DNA of 10,876 nt from Bacteroidales bacterium UBA3816 (GTDB taxonomy: Bacteria; Bacteroidota; Bacteroidia; Bacteroidales; P3). Shown one piece after another: positions 6,104-10,876 of the stretch. Under the pieces are notes generated by a model that worked only from the letters and a program-made list of their open reading frames with translations, was not told where the DNA came from and ran no database searches. The stretch is taken from positions 1 to 10,876 of the forward strand of contig DFDY01000139.1 in NCBI GenBank assembly GCA_002368955.1. Reading direction: 5' to 3'. Within the stretch, counting starts at the first letter, position 1, and every line of letters starts with the position of its first letter. The translations under genes were made by a program, and so were the position numbers.

Positions 6104-7819
6104 TTATTGTTTGATAAATTTCTTGACACTGACACCATTGGCAGTAACTACGCGCAGTAGGTAGAGGCCTGCGGACAGGGCTTGCACATCCACCTGGCGG
6201 TCGGCCGTGGTGCTGAGGACTCGACCCGAGAGGTCAAGCACCTGCACTTGACGGAGTGCGGCGGAGCAGTCGATATGCAGCTGCGTGCTTGCCGGGTTGG
6301 GCCAAAGGGCACACTCCACATTGGCAGCAGGGCGGTCGAGACCCAGAACGGCCCCCGTGGGCTCGTCGGAACCATCGTTGGTGATATTGAAATAGTAGTT
6401 GTCCCAGCGCAGGAGGTCCTTGCCGTTACGGCTGAAGAGGGTGTTGCCGTGGGCATCGGCAACCGTCACGGTTCCGCTGAGACCGTCGCCACCGACATCG
6501 TAGACCTTCAGCCGATAGAGACCCGCAGTGGCAGGTGAAAGGGTATATTCGACAGTCTGCCCGCCATCGGCGGCAGTACCGGTGACGTCATAATAATACT
6601 GGCAATCGGCCAAGCCCGACAAGGTGAAAGAAGTCTCCTCGGGATAGGCATCATATTTTATGCTGAGCGTGAGAGGACCCTCGGCAGTGTAGATGTCGGC
6701 GTTGCCGTATTCGATAGTCAACGGCTCGCCCGACACGGTGACAGCATTGCCATTGGAGGTGTAGCCCGTAAACTGCACTTGGAGTGTCTGGGCATAGTTC
6801 TGGTGGTCGGTGGGCATGGTCTCCACTTCGAATTGTCTCAGCTGCACGGTGTCGGAGCTGTAGGGGGCGATGGTCTTGTTGCAGACCAAGGATTGGCCGT
6901 CCACCTGGAAACGGAGGGCCGATATGGGGTTGCCTGTGGGGTTGACCACGGTGACATTGGGGCTATACTCCAACGAGCACTCATTGCCACCCTGTTCGCC
7001 ATAAGCCATATAGGCCTTGTCGGCAATACGGATAGCTTCGCAGACATTGAGCACCTCGGTGTGGTTCTGGCAGACGAAGACCAGGACGCTCAGGTCGTCC
7101 ATATTGGTAATGTCGAGGTCGCCGATGCGCTGAGGCACAACGTAGGCATACTCCTTGGTAAAGGTGGCACCGGCATGGTTGTTGTGGATGGTGTCGCCCC
7201 ACTGGCCGGTGAGGAGATGGCGCAGGATATGCATGTGGCGATATTGGCCGCCAACCATATTTTCGGGATAATAGGACGCGGCACCTGCCTGCATGGCGAG
7301 GACATTGTTCTGAACGAGGGCCACATTGAGCAGGTTGAAGTCTCCGGGGGCGTTACCAAGATAATACACCTCCACCTTGACCACCATCAAGCGAGTGGTG
7401 GGGTCTATGTCCACGGTGGCTGCCACATTGACTGGGGTGGGCATCTCCATTATTTTCTGAGCGAACGGAAGGGCCTGCCCAGGATTGATTTGAACATTGT
7501 AGCCAGAGAAAGCATGGCGATTCATAGTAGCCGAGGGATAACCCGACACACTGGCCATTGTGGCCAACGCATTGCCCCACTGGGTGGTGAACTGGGTGGC
7601 AAACATGCCTTGATGGATATTGATGGCAAATGCCTTTCCAGGATAGGCCTCCAAGGTTTGGTCAGTGGCCTTGTGCCCCAGCGGGCAGTACTGACAGCCC
7701 ACTCCTGTAAACTCTTCGATCAGCACCTTGCGATTCTCAGGCTTGGTGGAGACGAATGATTGGGCCAACATGGTTGTTGTCATTGCGAGCAGACTCGCCA
7801 AAAGCATAATTTTTTTCAT
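6104..7819 (-). CDS. Omp28-like thioredoxin-fold protein with T9SS sorting domain
   Basis: First gene of the protease operon. The ATG at 7819 (MKKIMLLASL) starts a signal peptide ending LAQ; a longer in-frame ATG at 7849 would put extra charged residues before it. The mature protein begins with a thioredoxin-like domain: KVLIEEFTGVGCQYCPLGH holds a CxxC pair, and GYPSATMN probably supplies the cis-proline loop. This fits Omp28-related proteins of Bacteroidetes. A long beta-rich middle follows, including VYDVGGDGLSGTVTVAD, a motif like the GDGWNG domains often found just before T9SS domains. The last 80 or so residues form a T9SS sorting domain (LWPNPAS, LSAGLYLLRV, KKFIKQ). It may act as a cell-surface thiol-disulfide protein. 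A link to reducing the proteases' catalytic cysteines is speculation. Confidence 0.92.
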   Translation of the reverse strand: MKKIMLLASLLAMTTTMLAQSFVSTKPENRKVLIEEFTGVGCQYCPLGHKATDQTLEAYPGKAFAINIHQGMFATQFTTQWGNALATMASVSGYPSATMNRHAFSGYNVQINPGQALPFAQKIMEMPTPVNVAATVDIDPTTRLMVVKVEVYYLGNAPGDFNLLNVALVQNNVLAMQAGAASYYPENMVGGQYRHMHILRHLLTGQWGDTIHNNHAGATFTKEYAYVVPQRIGDLDITNMDDLSVLVFVCQNHTEVLNVCEAIRIADKAYMAYGEQGGNECSLEYSPNVTVVNPTGNPISALRFQVDGQSLVCNKTIAPYSSDTVQLRQFEVETMPTDHQNYAQTLQVQFTGYTSNGNAVTVSGEPLTIEYGNADIYTAEGPLTLSIKYDAYPEETSFTLSGLADCQYYYDVTGTAADGGQTVEYTLSPATAGLYRLKVYDVGGDGLSGTVTVADAHGNTLFSRNGKDLLRWDNYYFNITNDGSDEPTGAVLGLDRPAANVECALWPNPASTQLHIDCSAALRQVQVLDLSGRVLSTTADRQVDVQALSAGLYLLRVVTANGVSVKKFIKQ

Positions 7820-8190
7820 GTTACGAACTATTCTATTTTTTAACTGCAAAACGGCATTTATGCAATTATTATAAAAACGTAATAAAACGCAAAAAAACTA
7901 CATGAACAGTAAAAAAAGTTTTATTACTAAAGTTTGACAAGTAATTATCTTCAAAAAAAGTGTAACTACAGATCACATAAGGTGGGTGGTCATTAGTTAT
8001 ACGTATCGTAAATAGCAGTGTTTCAGGAAGTAAGATGTAACCTACTAATTTCTTCGCCCATTAGGTCTTTTTCTCCGTAGCCCTAAAATAGAAATGCCTG
8101 AAATTCAGTAATGTTTCGTCAAAGAGAGCGAACAAACGGCGGACCTCCATCGAACCTTCTACGATTTTTCAAAAGTGTAAAGACACCAAG
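7820..8190. other. AT-rich intergenic leader between operons
   Basis: This stretch holds no convincing long gene. The part at 7850-7960 is very AT-rich with several A and T runs, and should contain the promoter and leader of the minus-strand protease operon. I could not find a clean match to the Bacteroidetes -7 box (TAnnTTTG) on the minus strand here. The part at 7980-8190 has more balanced composition and may be the leader of the small plus-strand frame at 8191, or an RNA ending at the terminator at 8305-8333. No known riboswitch or structured RNA was recognised. Confidence 0.6.
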
Positions 8191-8280
8191 ATGGGTCTCA
8201 TAAGCGACATCAAACAGGAGCTCCGTAACTCCGGCGCATTCAAAATCTTCTACAATGCCGCCAAAGGGGAACGCAAATAA
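8191..8280 (+). CDS. Possible 29-residue small protein
   Basis: A plus-strand frame starts ATGGGTCTC and ends TAA, encoding 29 residues: MGLISDIKQELRNSG, then AFKIFYNAAKGERK. Support is indirect. Codons favour C or G in the third position (GAC ATC, TCC GGC, TTC, ATC TTC TAC, GCC GCC), unlike the sequence upstream, and a strong intrinsic terminator follows 24 bases after the stop. The peptide is basic, could form an amphipathic helix, and has no signal peptide. Its frame is open back to 8092 but contains no earlier ATG. I do not recognise a family. The alternative is a non-coding RNA ending at the same terminator. Confidence 0.45.
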   Translation: MGLISDIKQELRNSGAFKIFYNAAKGERK

Positions 8281-8304
8281 GCGTCTATCCCACTCTACAT
8301 AAAG

Positions 8305-8333
8305 AAAGGCTGCCCACACGGCAGCCTTTTTTT
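8305..8333 (+). terminator. Strong intrinsic terminator, partly bidirectional
   Basis: A perfect 10-base-pair stem (AAAGGCTGCC with GGCAGCCTTT) encloses a 5-base loop, CACAC, and runs into seven T residues at 8327-8333. It terminates plus-strand transcription coming through the 8191-8280 frame. On the minus strand the same stem is followed by CTTTATG, a weaker T tract, and it lies 18 bases after the stop of the 8351-8869 gene, so it may serve that operon too. Confidence 0.9.
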
Positions 8334-8350
8334 ATTGACGCAATCCCCGG

Positions 8351-8869
8351 CTATCGAATCTTCGCCAGTTCCAAACGCCTGATTCCTGGCACATCCATCA
8401 CAAACCCGCAGTCTTTCCGCCAGTAGAGAACCATCTGTTCACCATTTTCACAGTTGAGCACCCAACGACCATCCGATTGTGAAGGTATGGCCTCAGTCAT
8501 CATCACGTTAAACACCCGCACCGTGTCGCCGCCTTCGGTGGTAAACACGATTTCCTTGTCGGTAATCTCCACCCGTTGAGGCACACCCATCGCAGCAGTC
8601 AGTTCCGTCGAAGGAATATTCTCCATAAGATACGTCGCCAGCACATCCCCCAACTCCACATTCGCCACCTCGGTGTTTTCCGGACTCAAACCGTTATGCT
8701 CGTTCTCCTCCGAAGTCACCGAAGCCGACGAAGCCATCTGCTCTGCCAGCCTCTCCGAGGCAAGCCTTTCTGCATTCTTAACCATATACAATCCATTCTG
8801 TGCTGCGGCCCTGTTCAATCCGCATACCACAAGCACAACCCATGTGGCTAAAACGATTCCTTTCTTCAT
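8351..8869 (-). CDS. Secreted protein of unknown function
   Basis: Exported protein of 172 residues from the ATG at 8869 (MKKGIVLATW); a TTG at 8893 is in frame but would spoil the signal peptide. The signal peptide ends RAAAQ, typical of signal peptidase I. The mature part starts with a helical, Ala/Glu/Ser-rich stretch (LYMVKNAERLASERLAEQMASSAS), here split by the limit as LYMVKNAERL followed by ASERLAEQMASSAS. A mixed alpha/beta portion with VELGDVLATYLMENIPSTEL, EGGDTVRVFNVMM and WRKDCGFVMDVPG follows. I recognise no family, catalytic motif or sorting domain. It lies 20 bases after the regulator gene and is the last gene of a three-gene minus-strand unit, so a role tied to that membrane protein and regulator is possible but unproven. 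Confidence 0.78.
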   Translation of the reverse strand: MKKGIVLATWVVLVVCGLNRAAAQNGLYMVKNAERLASERLAEQMASSASVTSEENEHNGLSPENTEVANVELGDVLATYLMENIPSTELTAAMGVPQRVEITDKEIVFTTEGGDTVRVFNVMMTEAIPSQSDGRWVLNCENGEQMVLYWRKDCGFVMDVPGIRRLELAKIR

Positions 8870-8889
8870 ATTAATCCATTTGTAGTTAA

Positions 8890-9090
8890 TCAATCGTCCT
8901 CCTCAAGCATGAAAAGTTCCTCCACACTCTTTCTAAAAAGCTTGGCCATCTTCAATGCCAGCACCGTAGAAGGCACATACTTGCCCAATTCTATCGAATT
9001 GACCGCCTGACGGGTCACCCCTATCCTCTCGGCCAACTCACCCTGCGTGATATTCATCTCCGCACGGGCCACTTTCAACCTATTCTTCAT
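8890..9090 (-). CDS. Small XRE-family (Cro/C1) DNA-binding regulator
   Basis: This is a 66-residue protein made almost entirely of one helix-turn-helix domain of the Cro/C1 type. The run NITQGELAERIGVTRQAVNS contains the recognition helix (VTRQAVNSIE) and is followed by LGKYVPSTVLALKMAKLF. The C-terminus is acidic (EEDD). The ATG at 9090 gives MKNRLKVARA, the usual beginning for this family; a TTG two codons upstream is less likely. The gene overlaps the end of the membrane-protein gene by 11 bases, so translation is probably coupled. Small XRE regulators encoded directly with a membrane protein are common across Firmicutes and Bacteroidetes, usually with autoregulation. The ligand and targets cannot be told from sequence. 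Confidence 0.9.
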   Translation of the reverse strand: MKNRLKVARAEMNITQGELAERIGVTRQAVNSIELGKYVPSTVLALKMAKLFRKSVEELFMLEEDD

Positions 9091-9574
9091 TTCCAAGAGA
9101 GCGTTTATTGATGAACAACCTGACGTAAAAGCAGATGATAAAGAAATACAAGGTGGTGAACATATTGAACATCATCACCGAAACAAACGACAATCCCCAC
9201 ACAAACACGATGGCCGCCACCAGTAGAATACAGTTAAAGTAAAGCGACAAGATAAGCGACTCATAGCGCAGATGCTCAATAAATTCATCCTCACTCCTAT
9301 TGCGTGAGAAACCGATAAACACGCCCCCCACAACAAACAGCACCCAAATAAAAGAATTCACCAAATCACTGTCGGCAGAAAAACCGCCAGTAAAAGGGAA
9401 ATTCTCCACTCGAATCCGCTCCAATCCGAACAACGCGCGGAAATCGTTCCAACTGCTGCATAACATACCATCTGGAACGATGGAATAAACCAAAAGCAAC
9501 ACAACGGCAACGGCCAGAATCCACAGCCCTGCACATTTAAACCCATAGGGCAATAACAATTTTGAAGTTTTCAT
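9080..9574 (-). CDS. Four-helix integral membrane protein
   Basis: Inner-membrane protein of 164 residues with four likely transmembrane segments: about 14-33 (CAGLWILAVAVVLLLVYSIV), 68-87 (LVNSFIWVLFVVGGVFIGFS), 105-127 and 130-152. A soluble loop of about 35 residues lies between helices 1 and 2. The last segments end in positively charged FINKRSLGNEE, which suggests a cytoplasmic C-terminus. There is no signal peptide cleavage site and no recognised enzyme motif. It is the first gene of a unit with a small XRE regulator (11-base overlap) and a secreted protein. Such regulator/membrane pairs resemble the DUF2975-like and DUF2178-like pairs of other bacteria, but I cannot assign a family with confidence. 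Confidence 0.8.
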   Translation of the reverse strand: MKTSKLLLPYGFKCAGLWILAVAVVLLLVYSIVPDGMLCSSWNDFRALFGLERIRVENFPFTGGFSADSDLVNSFIWVLFVVGGVFIGFSRNRSEDEFIEHLRYESLILSLYFNCILLVAAIVFVWGLSFVSVMMFNMFTTLYFFIICFYVRLFINKRSLGNEE

Positions 9575-9612
9575 GACTTTTAAAATTAAAATGTTTAATC
9601 AAATTGACGCTG

Positions 9613-9643
9613 CAAAAGTACACAAAACTTTCCAAATAGCAAG
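9613..9643 (-). promoter_or_regulatory. Bacteroidetes-type promoter for the regulator operon
   Basis: On the minus strand, TACTTTTG (9613-9620) matches the Bacteroidetes -7 consensus TAnnTTTG exactly. CTTG at 9640-9643 matches the -33 TTTG box in three of four positions, with a 19-base spacer inside the usual 19-21 range. Transcription would start near 9607 and give a leader of roughly 33 bases before the ATG at 9574. Confidence 0.7.
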
Positions 9644-9750
9644 TATAAATTACATTTTGAAACGTTTATTTTACACAACTCCCCACCATAAAGCAACGTA
9701 CCAAATTAACATTCAAAGCAATACGCAAAAAGTTAAAAAAACATAAGAAA

Positions 9751-9948
9751 ATGGAATACCCACTTTCAAACTGTAGCACTGTAGCAGCTGTAGCAAGGCA
9801 ACTGGGGAAATACATGCAGTTTGTCAACCTTTTCAGGAATACTATGGACCTTCAGGGTGTGCCGACCTCATTGGGTGCCGTAATGAATCGCTTGACAGGG
9901 GTGGTGACAATGGATAATGCAGAGCCACCGCTGAAAATCTCGCCCTAA
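9751..9948 (+). CDS. Doubtful 65-residue hypothetical protein
   Basis: A plus-strand frame starts ATGGAATACCC after an A-rich stretch (AAAAAAACATAAGAAA), which is typical before Bacteroidetes start codons, and is followed 6 bases after its stop by a hairpin. The 65-residue product (MEYPLSNCSTVAAVARQLGK at the start, PPLKISP at the end) has no signal peptide, membrane segment or recognised domain. Near its start the DNA carries three copies of CTGTAGCA (9771-9778, 9779-9786, 9788-9795). It is neither clearly a gene nor clearly noise; it could equally be a decayed fragment or part of an RNA. Confidence 0.3.
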   Translation: MEYPLSNCSTVAAVARQLGKYMQFVNLFRNTMDLQGVPTSLGAVMNRLTGVVTMDNAEPPLKISP

Positions 9949-10201
9949 GGTGGGAGGCGCACTTTTTTCCGAGGTGCGCCTTAGTTATTTGTCTGCCGTT
10001 TTCGAGTCAGCGGCTGGCGGGTTGGGCAGCAAAGGAGCCGCGGAGGGTTGCTTTCTCCGCTGCGCCTCTGAAGGCCTCCTCTAGTGGCTCTTGTTATGCA
10101 ACTATTTTATTATTAAGTATGTACCGTTATTAAGGAATAAATCAATATTAAAAAAACAATCGGAGGGACGTTTTTTTACATGGTTATCGAAAAAATATTT
10201 G
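9949..10201. other. Intergenic region before the aldolase gene
   Basis: No gene is supported here. The part at 9950-10085 is GC-rich and can form hairpins, including GCGGAG/CTCCGC at 10040-10060. The part at 10085-10200 is AT-rich with long A and T runs and leads into the aldolase promoter. No known riboswitch, tRNA or repeat family was recognised. Confidence 0.55.
9955..9981 (+). terminator. Possible terminator-like hairpin
   Basis: An 8-base-pair perfect stem (AGGCGCAC/GTGCGCCT) encloses an 11-base loop, TTTTTTCCGAG. It follows closely after the stop at 9948. The tail is TAGTTATTT rather than a clean T run, so termination would be weak; the T run sits in the loop instead. Confidence 0.4.
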
Positions 10202-10209
10202 TATTTTTG
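10202..10209 (+). promoter_or_regulatory. Probable -7 promoter box for the aldolase gene
   Basis: TATTTTTG matches the Bacteroidetes -7 consensus TAnnTTTG exactly and lies 75 bases before the aldolase ATG, giving a leader of about 70 bases. The -33 position (around 10178-10183) does not contain a good TTTG, so the call rests on the -7 box and on position. Confidence 0.55.
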
Positions 10210-10284
10210 CAGATTGAATGGAGCGTTTTTTCTCCTTACACGAAAAATGAATAGTATATCCAATCAAAATAAAAAACGAAGACT

Positions 10285-10876
10285 ATGGTAGATTACAAGA
10301 AACTCGGACTGGTGAACACCCGCGCGATGTTTGCCAAGGCGGTGGACGGCGGTTATGCCATTCCCGCATTCAATTTCAACAATATGGAGCAGATGCAGGC
10401 CATCATTATGGCCGCAGTGGAGACCAAGAGCCCTGTGATTCTGCAGGTGTCCAAGGGGGCCCGCGAATATGCCAACCCCACCCTGCTGCGCTACATGGCC
10501 GAAGGGGCTGTGGAGTATGCCAAGGAGCTGGGCTGCAAGCATCCCGAGATTGTGCTCCACTTGGACCACGGCGACAGCTTTGAGACTTGCAAGAGCTGCA
10601 TCGACATGGGTTTCAGCAGTGTGATGTATGACGGCAGCGCCCTGCCCTATGAGGAGAATATCAGGATTTCGCGCCAAGTGGTGGAGTACGCCCACAAGTA
10701 TGACGTGACGGTGGAGTGCGAGCTGGGCGTGTTGGCCGGCGTGGAGGACGAGGTGTCCGCCGAGGAGAGCCACTACACCAAGCCCGAAGAGGTGATTGAC
10801 TTTGCCACCCGCACCGGTTGCGACTCGCTGGCTATCAGCATTGGAACCAGCCACGGTGCCTACAAGTTCAAACCCG
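10285..10876 (+). CDS. fba: Class II fructose-bisphosphate aldolase (partial, 3' end outside window)
   Basis: Zinc-dependent aldolase that reversibly cleaves fructose 1,6-bisphosphate to glyceraldehyde 3-phosphate and dihydroxyacetone phosphate, in cytosolic glycolysis and gluconeogenesis. The first 197 codons are present, starting MVDYKKLGLVNTRAMFAKAV. Visible motifs are GGYAIPAFNFNN near the start, HLDHG (Asp94 catalytic, His95 zinc ligand), VECELGVLAGVEDE with the conserved glutamates, and ISIGTSHGAYKF, where His190 is the second zinc ligand. The third zinc histidine and the phosphate-binding motifs lie beyond the window; full proteins of this type in Bacteroidales are about 330 residues. 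Codons are strongly biased (CTG, GTG, GCC, GAG), as expected for a highly expressed gene. It stands alone here with its own promoter and is unrelated to the secretion genes upstream. Confidence 0.97.
   Translation, partial: MVDYKKLGLVNTRAMFAKAVDGGYAIPAFNFNNMEQMQAIIMAAVETKSPVILQVSKGAREYANPTLLRYMAEGAVEYAKELGCKHPEIVLHLDHGDSFETCKSCIDMGFSSVMYDGSALPYEENIRISRQVVEYAHKYDVTVECELGVLAGVEDEVSAEESHYTKPEEVIDFATRTGCDSLAISIGTSHGAYKFKP

Noticed and set aside
6779..7759. 326-codon open frame on the plus strand
   Set aside because: It is antisense to the Omp28-like gene and its product is a low-information His/Gly/Val-rich sequence typical of reverse-strand translations.
7850..8000. Search for a minus-strand promoter of the protease operon
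   Set aside because: No sequence fits TAnnTTTG with a -33 box at the right distance, so no promoter feature is claimed.
8111..8203. 30-codon plus-strand frame overlapping the start of the 29-codon frame
   Set aside because: Its codon use is unlike genes here and it overlaps a better candidate; kept only as a possible leader peptide.
8119..8319. 66-codon frame on the minus strand
   Set aside because: It begins inside the terminator hairpin and overlaps the more coding-like 29-codon plus-strand frame; no domain or signal is seen.
9660..9667. AAACGTTT palindrome upstream of the regulator operon as an operator
   Set aside because: The symmetry does not extend beyond 8 bases and the surroundings are AT-rich, so chance is likely.
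10264..10854. 196-codon frame on the minus strand
   Set aside because: It is antisense to the aldolase gene, whose catalytic motifs on the plus strand are unmistakable.

Overview
The window looks like a chromosomal piece of a Bacteroidales bacterium, most like Prevotella or a relative, although genus is a guess. Three secreted proteins end in type IX secretion system (T9SS) sorting domains, several lipoproteins have Bacteroidetes-style signal peptides, two promoters fit the Bacteroidetes -7 box TAnnTTTG, and ribosome binding sites are generally weak.

Region 1 (about 30-7820, all on the minus strand) is a tightly packed putative operon of six exported proteins. In transcription order they are: an Omp28-like thioredoxin-fold protein with a T9SS domain; a 170-residue lipoprotein; a C10 (streptopain-type) cysteine protease; a second C10 protease that starts 2 bases after the first one stops; a 159-residue lipoprotein clearly paralogous to the 170-residue one; and, after a 215-base gap full of 7-base repeats, a lipoprotein with an InlB-like B-repeat. 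A strong hairpin terminator at 32-66 closes the operon. The lipoprotein - protease - protease - lipoprotein layout is the most interesting system here. The two small lipoproteins are candidates for dedicated partners, receptors or inhibitors of the proteases, but that is inference.

Region 2 (about 7820-8350) separates this operon from the next. It holds an AT-rich leader, a possible 29-codon plus-strand gene and a strong intrinsic terminator.

Region 3 (8351-9574, minus strand) is a compact three-gene unit: a four-helix membrane protein, an overlapping small Cro/C1-type (XRE) regulator, and a secreted protein of unknown function. A good Bacteroidetes promoter lies about 39 bases upstream of its first gene.

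Region 4 (9575-10284) is mostly non-coding, with one doubtful 65-codon plus-strand frame followed by a hairpin. At 10285 a class II fructose-bisphosphate aldolase gene begins on the plus strand and runs off the window; it is a housekeeping glycolytic gene and marks the end of the accessory block.
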